Origin: Rhodothermales bacterium
Lineage (GTDB): Bacteria > Bacteroidota > Rhodothermia > Rhodothermales > UBA10348
Length of the DNA stretch: 64,000 nucleotides
Reading direction: 5' to 3'
Assembly: GCA_017643395.1 (NCBI GenBank)
Contig: JAEPNP010000004.1
Span: forward strand, 295,745-359,744
Made by a program: the position numbers and the translations under genes
Part shown: positions 8,524 through 18,281 of the stretch, one piece after another
Position numbering within the stretch: the first letter of the stretch is position 1
How the letters are laid out: every line of letters begins with the position of its first letter
Notes under the pieces: generated by a model
The model's input: the letters and a program-made list of their open reading frames with translations, nothing else
The model's database searches: none
Told to the model about the DNA's origin: nothing

Positions 8524-9806
8524 GTTACCAGCCGGTCCAGTTCACGGGCGAGCAGTTCGGCTCCATTTCGCCGCTCGAGCCCACGCACAAACGCTTCGTC
8601 ACTCTCGGCAATCAGGGTGCCGACCCGCTTGGCCTTGAGACTGTCCCGCAACAAAGCCGCCAGTCCCTGCACGTCACCCGGCCGCACCAGGCGACGGATT
8701 CCGGCGCGCTCCGCCAGTTGCCGCGCGGCCCCATCGCCCGCAATCAGGAGAACGGGACGACGCGTACGCAGGTACTCAAACAGCTTGCCGGTCAGGGCGG
8801 CAGGCACGGAATCGCCCGGAATGGCCACCAGCATATCCGCCTCCAGCATGCGCCGAATGGCCTCTTGGTGGGGCAGCTGGGCGTGCACGGCGGTCGGGCA
8901 CGGGCAGTCGGCCAGCAGCTTTGCCTGGGCAGGATCTATGAGTCCGAACTGATCAATCTGAAGCTGCGCGCGCGTATCGCGGTCCAGGCACGCGACGGCC
9001 TCCGTAAGGGAGCCGATCGAGCGAAAGTCTCCCAGCCAACCCAGATGGACCAGTCGCAGCGGTCCATCCTGGGGCACGCTGCGGGCCCGCCAGGGTACAT
9101 CCCTGAAGTGGGCCTCCACGTATCCGTTCATGACAAGGCGGGCGCGCAAGCCGAGGGCGTGGAGCCGGTCTTCCGTCACCGGACTCACCACTGAGATGCC
9201 CTGTGCACGGCGCAGGCAGGCATGTCCGTACGCGTTCAGCAGCGCCTGATAACTTGCCGTCACGGGCTCTACCAGACGGCGGTCCGCAAAGTCGTCCCGC
9301 AGGTCGATGTGGTGCGGCACTCCCAGTCGCCGTGCGATTGCATGGCCGATGGGCATCATCACGTTGGGAGCCACCACGGTGACAAGCGCCTCGACTCCGG
9401 CCGCCCGGAAGATGCGGAATGCGGCCCGCCACAGGCGCGGATACCAGGACAATTGCCGTTCGATGGGCAACAGCCCTTTCACGGCTCCCAATGCCTTGAG
9501 CCAGGGTGGATTCGCGTCGAGCCGGGAGTCGGCTTCCGTGCTGATCCCTCCCCCGAGTTTGCGCTCGGGCGACGGCACGTGATGCACGCTGACGCCCTCC
9601 GGCATGTGTGGCCACTCCGCCGGCGGGGATGCCGTGACGACCGTCACGTCCCAACCATGCCCGGGCAGATTTTCCGCAAACGACATCGCCCGAATGGAGC
9701 CGCCTATCAGGCTGGTAGACCATTCGTAGACCAGCAGCCCCACCTTTCGACGGGACTGCCGGGAGGGTCCAACTGGGGGCGACGAAGGCAGGACGGCATC
9801 AATCAC
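8520..9806 (-). CDS. Glycosyltransferase family 4
   Basis: A 428-residue GT-B fold protein. The N-terminal domain shows the acceptor-side pattern LPGHGWDVTVVTASP. The C-terminal donor domain contains RLVHLGWLGDF and PAALTGKLFEYLRTRRPVLLI; this PxKLFEYL block is the usual GT4 nucleotide-sugar site in envelope glycan clusters. The start is a GTG at 9806, eight bases inside the end of the Wzy-like gene, giving tight coupling; its own stop overlaps the next GT2 start. It has no membrane helix. It probably contributes one sugar of the repeat unit. Confidence 0.87.
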   Translation of the reverse strand: MIDAVLPSSPPVGPSRQSRRKVGLLVYEWSTSLIGGSIRAMSFAENLPGHGWDVTVVTASPPAEWPHMPEGVSVHHVPSPERKLGGGISTEADSRLDANPPWLKALGAVKGLLPIERQLSWYPRLWRAAFRIFRAAGVEALVTVVAPNVMMPIGHAIARRLGVPHHIDLRDDFADRRLVEPVTASYQALLNAYGHACLRRAQGISVVSPVTEDRLHALGLRARLVMNGYVEAHFRDVPWRARSVPQDGPLRLVHLGWLGDFRSIGSLTEAVACLDRDTRAQLQIDQFGLIDPAQAKLLADCPCPTAVHAQLPHQEAIRRMLEADMLVAIPGDSVPAALTGKLFEYLRTRRPVLLIAGDGAARQLAERAGIRRLVRPGDVQGLAALLRDSLKAKRVGTLIAESDEAFVRGLERRNGAELLARELDRLVT

Positions 9807-11412
9807 GATGCAACCTCAACGTGTCGCCGGGAGCGGGTGGCGCTTGCTCCGGGTGGTGTCCTGTGGACGATGGGACGCTTGCAGTGCTGCCACCCCATCC
9901 CGGAGGCTCCCGGCGCAAGGCTTCCGGCATCCGGTCGTCGGAGAATGCCGGGGGGTGCCTCTTTTTCGATGGGGGCACGCCGGCAATGCGGCGATCCAGC
10001 AGCCGAAGGACATACACCATCACCAGCGGGATCAGTGCGTACCAGAGAATGGGCCGTGTGATGCTCAGGGATTCGCCGCGCGTGAAGAAGATCAGGATGG
10101 GCAGAAAGGCCGCAATGAAGGCCACCCTTGCCGGGTCGATCGCCCGGTCTGCCCACTTCTGAGCTCCGGCGACCAGCGCACCGATGAGGCCTACCATAAC
10201 GGCCCCTCCGAGGAATCCGAAATTCAGGTAGGCTTCGGCCATGAACGAGAATCCCAGCCCGAATCCACCAACTGCGAGCTGTGGGGTCACATGCCACGCC
10301 AGCCAGCTTCCGGCATACCCGTACGCGTCCGGCATCTCCCAGATGGGGATCGCGTTGACCAGCGCCTGCAGGTAGCCGTAGCCCCACTCGAATGGACGCA
10401 CGTCCGGTACCAGTTCGATGGTGAATGCGATCGTCAGCACCGAGCCCGCGAGCTCGGCGATCAGTGACAGTACGGGGTTGTCGGCGCCGGTGTACGCCTG
10501 CCAGATGCTCTCCAGGGACATGCGGTCCGCGCCGGCCATGTCGCGCACTCGGCGCACCAGAGGTGCAACGATCAGAAACAGACCCACGCCAGAAGCCACC
10601 ACCGGAAATACAGGGAGACGGCGAATGCAGCGGTGCCAAACCCATACGAATGCCGCAATCGGGATCAGCGAGAACGCCCTGAATCCGAGGAAGAGATAGG
10701 TCCCCGAATACAGGACCAACGCTGCGAGGGCGACTACCTGACCAAATCGCCGATTCTGACTGCCTGCCAGCAGAAACATGACACCGGGCAGATAGAACTC
10801 GGAGATCAATGCGACAATGCCGGGCATGCCCGAGGGGTCGCGGCCGCCGCCTTCAAACAGGGAGGAGTAACCGCCGGACATCACGGTATCGATGCTGCCT
10901 TTGAGGCGAATCAACAGCGGCACCAGCGAAATGGCGAGCAGCAACCAGCCCACCTGGTAGACCCGCGTGCCGTCGAACACAGGCAGCGGCAGCCCGTCAC
11001 GCTTCTGGCCGGCTGCGCTGACCGCAAGCGCGCCGAAATGCAGCAGGGCATAGCACCCGGTCACGAATGCCAGGGTTACGAGCAACTGCGCTTCGGTCAC
11101 GCTTCCCCGCAGCCAGATCAGGTGGTCCTGATTGATGAGCCTGAGGAATGCGTAGCCCACGTGGAAGGGCATCGATCCGAGAAGGAAGAGCCCGTAGGGG
11201 TTCAACAACTCACCTTCGGCCAGCCACCAGGACAGCGCCAGCCAAACGGACAGGCCCACCAGAATGGCGCTTATCAGGGACAGGGACTCCTGCACACCAA
11301 GCGCGCGCGAGTCTACACCCATCCAGGCCGCCGCCAGGGCGATCAATACGATGATGTGCACCAGCAGCGCCAGAATGGGCTGTCCGCGGCGTGTGGGAAT
11401 GTGGCGTGTCAT
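9799..11412 (-). CDS. Wzy-like O-antigen/oligosaccharide repeat-unit polymerase
   Basis: A 537-residue protein with about 12 predicted membrane helices and a long periplasmic-type loop. The region LFLGFRAFSLIPI, followed by a loop with SLESIWQAYTGADNP and a later GGFGLGFSFMAEAYLNFG segment, matches Wzy-type polymerases, which join lipid-linked repeat units on the periplasmic face. These proteins have little sequence identity; the call rests on topology, the FRAFSL signature and position between heparinase and glycosyltransferase genes. The last 55 residues form a proline-rich, probably disordered tail. The ATG overlaps the stop of the heparinase-like gene (ATGA). Confidence 0.82.
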   Translation of the reverse strand: MTRHIPTRRGQPILALLVHIIVLIALAAAWMGVDSRALGVQESLSLISAILVGLSVWLALSWWLAEGELLNPYGLFLLGSMPFHVGYAFLRLINQDHLIWLRGSVTEAQLLVTLAFVTGCYALLHFGALAVSAAGQKRDGLPLPVFDGTRVYQVGWLLLAISLVPLLIRLKGSIDTVMSGGYSSLFEGGGRDPSGMPGIVALISEFYLPGVMFLLAGSQNRRFGQVVALAALVLYSGTYLFLGFRAFSLIPIAAFVWVWHRCIRRLPVFPVVASGVGLFLIVAPLVRRVRDMAGADRMSLESIWQAYTGADNPVLSLIAELAGSVLTIAFTIELVPDVRPFEWGYGYLQALVNAIPIWEMPDAYGYAGSWLAWHVTPQLAVGGFGLGFSFMAEAYLNFGFLGGAVMVGLIGALVAGAQKWADRAIDPARVAFIAAFLPILIFFTRGESLSITRPILWYALIPLVMVYVLRLLDRRIAGVPPSKKRHPPAFSDDRMPEALRREPPGWGGSTASVPSSTGHHPEQAPPAPGDTLRLHRD

Positions 11413-13670
11413 GCGGTTGATCGGTCTCCGCTGGATGTCTGCCGGCGCGTATTGCGCTCGTCGTCGGCTGCCCGATCGGCCCGATGTCGCCGCGATACCC
11501 GCTCGAGATCGTCCACCGGCCGGTTGGCGGCCTGGTCCGACTCAAACGCAGTCAATCGGCCGTAGCCGGGAGACCACCACGGAAGCGGCTCAACATGGAT
11601 CGGCTGCCCGTTCTCGGACACATCCGTGACCACGACCTCCCGGTCGCGGATCTCAATGAGTCGAAACACCCTGCCCTCCGCAGTCTCTCGCAAACCCACC
11701 AGCCCGCATCCATCGAGGGCGAGCAGCCGGCTTTCCTGGTCCAGCGGCGCAAAGACGGCAGCGCCGTCCTCAGCCGTGCTTTGACCGCGGAGCCGCGGGG
11801 TGCCATGGGCAGCCTCTGACCGAAACTGCGCCCGGCGCCAGGGTAGTGAGGTATACACGTACGCGCCCGGGTCGACGCGCAGGGTCTGTCCATCAAGATG
11901 GAGTTCAAAGGACAACGCGTCGGCGTGGGCATGTCCCCCGTCGCTGCGCCCGGTCCCGCCGCATCGCACGGACAAAAAGAGTCTTTGGGAACGAAACACA
12001 GCCAGGCCGGCATCCGGGAAGAAGTGCTGGTGCACGCCGTCGCGAAGCGAACCCGGGCCGGCCGCTGGAAAGCGCTGGGTGTGCGTGCGGGCCCCCGGGA
12101 TGGACTTGAGCCGGCGGCTCTCGGATTCACTGCGTCCCCGGGTAGAGGTCTCAAGGCCATCCAGCGGCGGCGCATGGGGAAGAGGTCCGGACACCAGTTG
12201 GCACATGGCCGCATGGCTGGCGCTCCCGCCCATGGGGGACGGCAGGTTGCTGACGGCAGCAAGCGTTTCGACGGTACTCCGGTAGTCCAGCGGGTGCTCG
12301 TCCCAGAACACGGAATCGTCTTCAGGCAATTCCCGGAGATTCAGGTAGCGTCTGCGAATCGCTGCGAGCGATGTGGCCTCCGCCATACAGTCCAGTCGCA
12401 GCAGCCGGCCGCTGTCATTGTCCCCCACCTGAAGCAGGAGTCCATCCGGCCGATGCACCGCCAGCAAAAACTGAAGTAGGGGACGGCAAGCCTTCTGAAG
12501 CCCGATCCAACTGCGAGGCTCCACGGCCTCTGCCCTTCTGCGTGCCTCCCGCGGAATGGTCTGCATGGGCGCATCAGAGGGCGCGTCTGCTGCCTTCAGA
12601 ATTGCCAGGGTCCAGGCCACCATTTCGGCCGAGAACGCGTGGTACGCCGTCGAGCCTTCAAAGTGGCTGCCGTCTGCGTTGAACTGATGTGCCAGCTCCC
12701 GGTCCAGCTCACGGCGTGCAAAACACAGCATGGCCCTGGCCTCTGCTCCATCCGGGAGGAACGCCCCGGCGAACGCGAGACCGGCCAGGTTGGCCAAATA
12801 ATGATTGTTGCGTCCATCCAGGTCCCACCAGTCCAGGTGCTGCAACACGTGATGCGCGTGCTCCAGGACGGTCCGATGCATGACTTCCTCGAACGCCTCC
12901 TCAAACTGCGCTCCCGCCGCGCGGAACAGATCATGGGCCACCAGCAGGTTCACCAATCGGATCCCCACGATCATCGCAGTGGACCAGTTGGCGCCATAAC
13001 GAGGTGGATTCATCGCCAGGAAGTCGCAGACCTGGTTGCGGAAGGCCCGGTGGTATTCGGAGGCCAGACAGAATCCGTCTGCGCCCTTGCGCGCAAGTCC
13101 GAATGCGACGGCCAGCCTGGGCAAGTGGTGAAGTCGGGCCAATTCCCACGGCAGTTTGACGTCGGCGCCGCGGCGCCTGCCTATGGGAGTGTCGAGCGTG
13201 TGGCTGGCCGCGTGCCACCGTGCGCCGGACCTGGCGTCCAGTTGCCAGTCAATGGGCTCGTAGGGTCCCGAGACCATCCGCCACAACTTCCTGGCCGCGG
13301 GAAGATTTTTCGTGCTGATGCGGCCGGCCATCCAGTCTCCATCCTCGTCGGCCCGGACCGGGGGCCCGGAGTCATAGCGATGACCTTCCCTTCCGGGTGG
13401 TGCCGCACCATACGTCCACGAAAGCCACCCCGAACCCAGTAGATCGAACCGGCCTGCCATGTAATTGGCCGTCATGCCGGCAAGCGGGATGTACTGATCC
13501 TGCGGCACACTTTCGCTCAAATCGGGCAGGTAGCGCCGGATTTGTCCCGTTTCCCCCACCCGTTCGTGGGTGCTGGAAACCGAGTCCCGGAGCCGGGCGG
13601 CGCGATGCCGGATTCGGCGTCGGAGGGCCCGGGGCACCTTGCGCGCGAACTGGCGAGGCGAGAGGGACAT
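11409..13670 (-). CDS. Heparinase II/III family polysaccharide lyase
   Basis: A 753-residue protein with the two-part structure of this family: an alpha-helical toroid in the first half (MNPPRYGANWSTAMIVG, DLDGRNNHYLANLAGLAF, FNADGSHFEGSTAYHAF) and a beta-sandwich in the second (GGHAHADALSFELHLDG, RVDPGAYVYTSLPW). The conserved histidines and tyrosines of the lyase site fall in these blocks. Lyases encoded inside export loci often trim or clear periplasmic polymer, which may be its role here. No signal peptide is obvious; the N-terminus is strongly basic. I chose the ATG at 13670 (MSLSPRQF); another ATG at 13715 is possible. The next gene on the plus strand starts at 13750, so 13671-13749 is a divergent promoter region. 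Confidence 0.85.
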   Translation of the reverse strand: MSLSPRQFARKVPRALRRRIRHRAARLRDSVSSTHERVGETGQIRRYLPDLSESVPQDQYIPLAGMTANYMAGRFDLLGSGWLSWTYGAAPPGREGHRYDSGPPVRADEDGDWMAGRISTKNLPAARKLWRMVSGPYEPIDWQLDARSGARWHAASHTLDTPIGRRRGADVKLPWELARLHHLPRLAVAFGLARKGADGFCLASEYHRAFRNQVCDFLAMNPPRYGANWSTAMIVGIRLVNLLVAHDLFRAAGAQFEEAFEEVMHRTVLEHAHHVLQHLDWWDLDGRNNHYLANLAGLAFAGAFLPDGAEARAMLCFARRELDRELAHQFNADGSHFEGSTAYHAFSAEMVAWTLAILKAADAPSDAPMQTIPREARRRAEAVEPRSWIGLQKACRPLLQFLLAVHRPDGLLLQVGDNDSGRLLRLDCMAEATSLAAIRRRYLNLRELPEDDSVFWDEHPLDYRSTVETLAAVSNLPSPMGGSASHAAMCQLVSGPLPHAPPLDGLETSTRGRSESESRRLKSIPGARTHTQRFPAAGPGSLRDGVHQHFFPDAGLAVFRSQRLFLSVRCGGTGRSDGGHAHADALSFELHLDGQTLRVDPGAYVYTSLPWRRAQFRSEAAHGTPRLRGQSTAEDGAAVFAPLDQESRLLALDGCGLVGLRETAEGRVFRLIEIRDREVVVTDVSENGQPIHVEPLPWWSPGYGRLTAFESDQAANRPVDDLERVSRRHRADRAADDERNTRRQTSSGDRSTA

Positions 13671-13749
13671 GCTGGGTTCGTGGGAGGATGGAGTTCGGGG
13701 GCACGCTTTGTGCATCCACGTGGGTCAACAACAAAGAACGCGCCATTAC

Positions 13750-14745
13750 ATGCCCCCCTACGGGCACCGCTTTATCCTGGGGAACATGCCGCCTCCCATT
13801 GGCGGCGTGTCCACCTTCATGCGTCGCCATGTGGCGCAGCTGGAGCGCGATGGCGTACCCCATTCGGTCCGGGATTGGACCAAGATGTCCGGCCGCCGCC
13901 GCCTTGCCTGGATGCTGCGTTTGCTGTTGGACCCCAGGCACATGCACGTGGAGTTCAACGCCTATGAGACCTGGACCATGGTTGCGGTCGTGCTGCGACC
14001 CTGGCCGGCGCACGTGCTCCTGCGCGTACACTCGGGAGGGCCGGAATCGCGACTTAACTCCTGGCAGAAGTGGATCTTCGCCCGGTTCCTGAGGGGCGTG
14101 GATCAGCTGGTGCTGGTCGGTGCCCACGTCGAGTCGGTTCTCCGCACTGCGGGCTACCTGCTCCCGGACAGCTGGGCGGTTCAACCAGCCTTTCTGCCAC
14201 CACCTCCGGAGGACCGCCCGTCGGTACTCGCCACCTACGGCGAATCGGGCAGGCGATTCCTGGATGCACACCATCCGCTGCTGGTCTTGCAGGGTTCCAA
14301 TGCTTTCCGGGACGGCGTCGATCTGTACGGGTCGGACATGGCGGTCGATGCGCTCATCGCCCTGCGCACCGAGTTTCCCCGGTTGGGACTGGTGGTCGGC
14401 CGGCCGACTCGTGGAGGCGCAGCTTTCGAGGCCTACTGCGCGGGCCTGGATCGCCGACTTGCAGCCGCAGGCGCTTCAAACCACATGTGGATTCTGGACG
14501 GCGAACGCGAACTCTGGCCGGTCATCGAGCGGGCCGACGTCTACCTGCGTCCGACCCTCTCTGACGGGGACTCGATCGGCGTGCGTGAGGCCCTGCATCT
14601 GGGCACCGCCGTGGTAGCCAGCGATGCCGCACCCCGCCCCGCCGGCGTGCGCACATTTGTCTCCAGAGACCAGCAGGCGTTCAACGAAGCCATCCGCCGC
14701 GCCCTGTCGGACGCTGAGCAACCGAGGGCCTCCGCATGCTCCTGA
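13750..14745 (+). CDS. Glycosyltransferase family 4
   Basis: A 331-residue GT-B-type protein. The N-terminus GNMPPPIGGVSTFMRRH is a classic GT4 acceptor-domain opening (PPxGGVxxH). The C-terminal domain has WILDGERELWPVIERADVYLRPT followed by SDGDSIGVREALHLGTAVVASD, which corresponds to the GT4 donor site with its catalytic glutamate. The frame stays open upstream to 13570, but only the ATG at 13750 (MPPYGHRF) gives a sensible N-terminus. This gene and the flippase downstream form a two-gene plus-strand unit set between minus-strand genes of the same locus, and they overlap by ten bases. Confidence 0.85.
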   Translation: MPPYGHRFILGNMPPPIGGVSTFMRRHVAQLERDGVPHSVRDWTKMSGRRRLAWMLRLLLDPRHMHVEFNAYETWTMVAVVLRPWPAHVLLRVHSGGPESRLNSWQKWIFARFLRGVDQLVLVGAHVESVLRTAGYLLPDSWAVQPAFLPPPPEDRPSVLATYGESGRRFLDAHHPLLVLQGSNAFRDGVDLYGSDMAVDALIALRTEFPRLGLVVGRPTRGGAAFEAYCAGLDRRLAAAGASNHMWILDGERELWPVIERADVYLRPTLSDGDSIGVREALHLGTAVVASDAAPRPAGVRTFVSRDQQAFNEAIRRALSDAEQPRASACS

Positions 14746-15998
14746 GGCTTGCACGCAAAGGCCTGGTCGAACTGATTTCGGCCAACTTCCTCATGCAGTT
14801 CGTGGGGTTCGGATTACTGATCCTGCTGCCGCGCCTTGTAACCGAAGCGGAGATCGGGCAAATCAAACTGCTTCAGACCTGGACCGATCTGCTCGTTATT
14901 GTAGCGGGGTTGGGCATGAACACGGCGATCCTGAAGCTCTGTTCGGACCGCCGTCCTGTGGGCGAGAAGCAGGCCCTGCTGAGATTCGCGTCGGTACGCA
15001 CGGCAGCATGGAGCGTGGCAGTCGTCGCGCTGGTCTGGATGATCGCACAAACCGGTTTGCTCTCCTCCGACCCGGTCGTATCCCGCTGGCTCCCGGTATA
15101 CGCCGTGATTGTGCCGTTCTCTGCGCTCGCGCTCCTTGCCGCAGCGTACCTGCAAGCCCTGAAGGAAATCCGGGCGATGGCGCGCGCGCAGGTCCTTGTC
15201 CGCCTGCAATCGGTAGCCATCATCCTGTTGGCCACCTGGCAGTTTGGTCTCCCGGGGTTTGTGTATTCCAGCCTGGCTGCATTTGCGGCCGCGCTTTGGC
15301 CGTACGTGCGGCTCATCGGCCTGGACTTCCTGCGTATTCCGGCTCAGAAAGCCTCGGCGACATTCCGGGCGATCGCCGGCTGGAGCGTGTTGGGCAACGT
15401 GACGAACACCATCGGCAAGTACGCGGACATTTACGTCCTGGGCCTGTTCGCGTTGGACCCGGTGCAGCTGGGCTACTACTCGCTGGCTACCATCTTCGTG
15501 ATCCCGGCCTCGGTCGTGACGAGTTCCATTCAGACTATCGTCACGCCGTACCTGTCGGAGGGCTCGACGGACAGGACGTGGTTCACCAATTCGCTGGTGC
15601 GCACCCAGCTACAGACCGTGCTTGTGGCCGTCGGCGCGGCACTGCTGGCACGGGCGGCCGCCACCGTGGTCGTATTCACCTTGTACGACCCGGGATACCA
15701 GGCGGTGCTCCCGTTCCTGGATGTGCTTTTGGTCTTTTTCGTGCTGCGCTCCGCGTATTCGGTGGTTGCTTCCGGACACATCGCCCTGGGCCTGACCCGA
15801 TACAATTTCATTGCCAGCGCCATCATGGCCGTGGTGGCCCTCACGCTGACCTACCTGGCGTTGCAGCGCTTCGGCTTCGAAGGCGTCGCCTGGGCCAAGG
15901 TCATTACGGCTGCGTTGATGATCGGCGTGTACGCGCTTCTGGCGCGGCGCGCCGTTCGGCGGATGCCGGAGGCACCGATGGACGGAGGGCCAGCCTGA
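14736..15998 (+). CDS. Wzx-like lipid-linked oligosaccharide flippase (MOP/MVF superfamily)
   Basis: A 420-residue polytopic protein with about 12 to 14 membrane helices and an N-terminal amphipathic start (MLLRLARKGLVELISANFLMQF), as in Wzx proteins. The central segment GWSVLGNVTNTIGKYADIYVLG matches the part of the family that carries conserved charged residues in the channel. It should move the undecaprenyl-diphosphate repeat unit to the outer face for the Wzy-like polymerase. The start overlaps the end of the GT4 gene. Its 3' end overlaps the 3' end of the convergent deacetylase-like gene by 95 bases. Confidence 0.88.
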   Translation: MLLRLARKGLVELISANFLMQFVGFGLLILLPRLVTEAEIGQIKLLQTWTDLLVIVAGLGMNTAILKLCSDRRPVGEKQALLRFASVRTAAWSVAVVALVWMIAQTGLLSSDPVVSRWLPVYAVIVPFSALALLAAAYLQALKEIRAMARAQVLVRLQSVAIILLATWQFGLPGFVYSSLAAFAAALWPYVRLIGLDFLRIPAQKASATFRAIAGWSVLGNVTNTIGKYADIYVLGLFALDPVQLGYYSLATIFVIPASVVTSSIQTIVTPYLSEGSTDRTWFTNSLVRTQLQTVLVAVGAALLARAAATVVVFTLYDPGYQAVLPFLDVLLVFFVLRSAYSVVASGHIALGLTRYNFIASAIMAVVALTLTYLALQRFGFEGVAWAKVITAALMIGVYALLARRAVRRMPEAPMDGGPA

Positions 15999-17412
15999 TC
16001 CGATCCCGGGTGCGCCCGAGCGCGGCGCGCAGCGCGGCGCGGTGGCGCCACCAGTCGGCGGCATCCGAGGGCGTCGTCACCCAGATGTCGCCCCGGGCAC
16101 GTACCGCATCAAGTGCATCGACGAGGGCCGGCCCTGCTCCATGCAGCCGGGTAGGGTTCGACTGCTCAAGATGCCAGTCGAGTACCGCTGCCCCTCCGAG
16201 ACCAAAAACCGTTTGGAGATGCCTTCGGATGGCCGCGCGGCCCTCTGCAGGTTCCGGACCCGTGTAGAACAGGCCGCCGTCCATCAGGGTTGGGGGCACC
16301 TGCAGCAATCCCGTGCCGTTTGGGATAAACGGCCACGCGAGGCCTCGACGGAATCCCGGGGCATCGTTGCTGCCCAGGCTCGAGTCATAGGCGAACCCGG
16401 CGGCATCCTGTGCCCGCCACGTGTGCTCCGGCGCTCCGGGTCGCAGGGCCCAGAAATGATGCCGCACTCCGCGGACTGGAACTCCAATGAGTCGCTCAAG
16501 CATCGCCCGCTCCTCAAGAAAGCGTTCCGGCTCGGCCTGGCACGCGATTGACGCGTGCAGGCCGATCTCCCAGCCGGCCTCGACGGCGGTCCGCATGGCG
16601 GCGACCACTTCAGGGTCCTGCGCGCGATAGGGCACGTCCTGCGGATGTCCGTCCCGAGCGCAAGCCGAGCGCACAGCCACGTAGAAGCAGCCCCGGCCAC
16701 CCAGACTGCGCTCCAGGTCCTGCCAGAATCGGAAGCCGAAGTTGGCGTCTTCTCCTACCGGAAGACTGCGGCCATGTCGGCGGCGCGCATTCAGCCACCC
16801 GCCCATCGCACGCACACCGTCCGAAATGGAGGCCCCGCGCACGGATCGCGCAAGCCGACGCAGATAGAAATCAGAACGAGGACGCCGGTACGGCATGTCA
16901 ACATCATGCGTCAGCATGAGCGCGGCCGACTTGCCGGCAGGCCATCGTGGGATACGGGCGGAAAAATCCCTCACCCGTGACTGGAGTGCATGCGCAAAGG
17001 CCTGGGCCAACTCGCTCAGCACGGGCCTGCGAAGCAACCCTGCAACGGCCTCGGGGCCGGCCAGAAGCGGCACCCCATGCCTGTTTGCCGGAAGGGCGCG
17101 TTCGGCGTCTCCGTCCAGGATGGCTGCAGCTACTGCCAGCACGTCGTCGTGGAGTACGATAGTGCGGCCGTCCTGCGCCAGCTGGTGAACGGCTCCGTCG
17201 ATAACGGCCTCGAAGTGGTCCACTGGCGGCAGGCTGTCGGCGCGACGAACCCAGATGCCCTGCATCCACTCCGGCCGTCGCGCTGTGTGAACCAGCACCG
17301 CTTCGGCCAGATTCTCCACAAGTCGCGCCTGGGCGCCAAGCGCATCGGCCAGGAATTCGATGGCACGGGCGGCGGAGGGCGTGACGCGGTCGGTATACCA
17401 GCGCAGAATCAT
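15904..17412 (-). CDS. Polysaccharide-deacetylase-like protein (NodB-like fold)
   Basis: A 502-residue protein. The first 155 residues are an unassigned N-terminal domain. The NodB-like barrel begins at SAALMLTHDVDMPYRR (about 165-180), continues with GWEIGLHASIACQAEPERF (motif-2 region, with only one histidine) and VRHHFWALRPG, and ends with AVLDWHLEQSNPTR. This architecture is common in Bacteroidota surface-polysaccharide loci, where its function is unclear; some metal ligands of classical deacetylases appear altered, so activity is uncertain. The ATG overlaps the stop of the upstream GT2 (ATGA). The last 95 bases overlap the convergent flippase gene, and the C-terminal 40 residues are rich in R, A and P. 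Confidence 0.75.
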   Translation of the reverse strand: MILRWYTDRVTPSAARAIEFLADALGAQARLVENLAEAVLVHTARRPEWMQGIWVRRADSLPPVDHFEAVIDGAVHQLAQDGRTIVLHDDVLAVAAAILDGDAERALPANRHGVPLLAGPEAVAGLLRRPVLSELAQAFAHALQSRVRDFSARIPRWPAGKSAALMLTHDVDMPYRRPRSDFYLRRLARSVRGASISDGVRAMGGWLNARRRHGRSLPVGEDANFGFRFWQDLERSLGGRGCFYVAVRSACARDGHPQDVPYRAQDPEVVAAMRTAVEAGWEIGLHASIACQAEPERFLEERAMLERLIGVPVRGVRHHFWALRPGAPEHTWRAQDAAGFAYDSSLGSNDAPGFRRGLAWPFIPNGTGLLQVPPTLMDGGLFYTGPEPAEGRAAIRRHLQTVFGLGGAAVLDWHLEQSNPTRLHGAGPALVDALDAVRARGDIWVTTPSDAADWWRHRAALRAALGRTRDRIRLALRPSVPPASAERRAAPEARTRRSSTQP

Positions 17413-18281
17413 CGGCCGTCTCCCTGAGCACGGATGCGTACCAGCAAATCTCTCAGCGTGGCCTCATCAGTCCTGGACAGCGTCAGGGACCGATGGGCCA
17501 GAATGTCTTCCTGTTTGCCTGCGGCGACCGCAAGGCCTTCGCGGAGCAGCTTGGCTCCGTGAATCGCGATGCCGGCCATCGGCCGCACGTCGCGCTGCTG
17601 TTTCGCGGCCTCAAACAGGCTGCGCACGTGATCCCGGCGCATGCGCCGCGCCTTGGACCACGACCAGCGGTCGATGCGGTACGCCAGAAGCAGTTCAGGC
17701 AGGGCAGCGAAACGGGAGTCCTCCACCGCACGAAGCAGCAGGTCCTCGTCTTCGGCGGCCCTGAGGTCCTCCCGGTACCGATACCGTTCAAACCACTCCG
17801 TGCGACCCAGCCAGGTGGGAGAATTGAAGTGGAAACCCAGCCACGGAGTGCGGGCAATCTCCTCGTGCTCGGTCCGCATGCGACGCCATCGTCCCACGTT
17901 GCCCTCGCCGTCGAAGGTCGCCATTCCGGCTGCCAGGAGGTCAACCTCCGGGTGCGCCTCCATGAACGCGACCTGTTTCTCGAGGCGGGTCGGATAGGCG
18001 ATGTCGTCCGCGTCCATGATGGCGAACAACGGTGCCCGTGCCGCCCGAATCATCTGGTTCATACGAACCGGCTTGCCGCGATTGAACCCATCCTTCAGTA
18101 CACGGATACGCGGGTCCTTCCAGCTCTGGGCCAGCGCCGGCGTGCCGTCGCTCGACCCGTCTTCCGCGATCAGGAGTTCCCAGTCGCCGAGCGTCTGCCA
18201 GAGAATGCTCTCGACGGCCTCCACCAGGGTGGTTTCGGCGTTGTAGGCGGCCATGGCGACCGTGACGCGGGGACTATGCAT
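17409..18281 (-). CDS. Glycosyltransferase family 2
   Basis: A 290-residue GT-A transferase with TVAMAAYNAETTL, IAEDGSSDGT and IMDADDIAYPTRLEKQ (metal-binding DXD-like motif). The second half, LGFHFNSPTWLGRTEWF and AEDEDLLLRAVEDSRF, parallels the GT2 at 7630-8523, pointing to a duplication within the locus. No transmembrane helix is visible. The start overlaps the stop of the upstream unknown gene by eight bases and its own stop overlaps the deacetylase-like gene, so the three genes from 19047 to 15904 are one coupled unit. Confidence 0.88.
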   Translation of the reverse strand: MHSPRVTVAMAAYNAETTLVEAVESILWQTLGDWELLIAEDGSSDGTPALAQSWKDPRIRVLKDGFNRGKPVRMNQMIRAARAPLFAIMDADDIAYPTRLEKQVAFMEAHPEVDLLAAGMATFDGEGNVGRWRRMRTEHEEIARTPWLGFHFNSPTWLGRTEWFERYRYREDLRAAEDEDLLLRAVEDSRFAALPELLLAYRIDRWSWSKARRMRRDHVRSLFEAAKQQRDVRPMAGIAIHGAKLLREGLAVAAGKQEDILAHRSLTLSRTDEATLRDLLVRIRAQGDGR

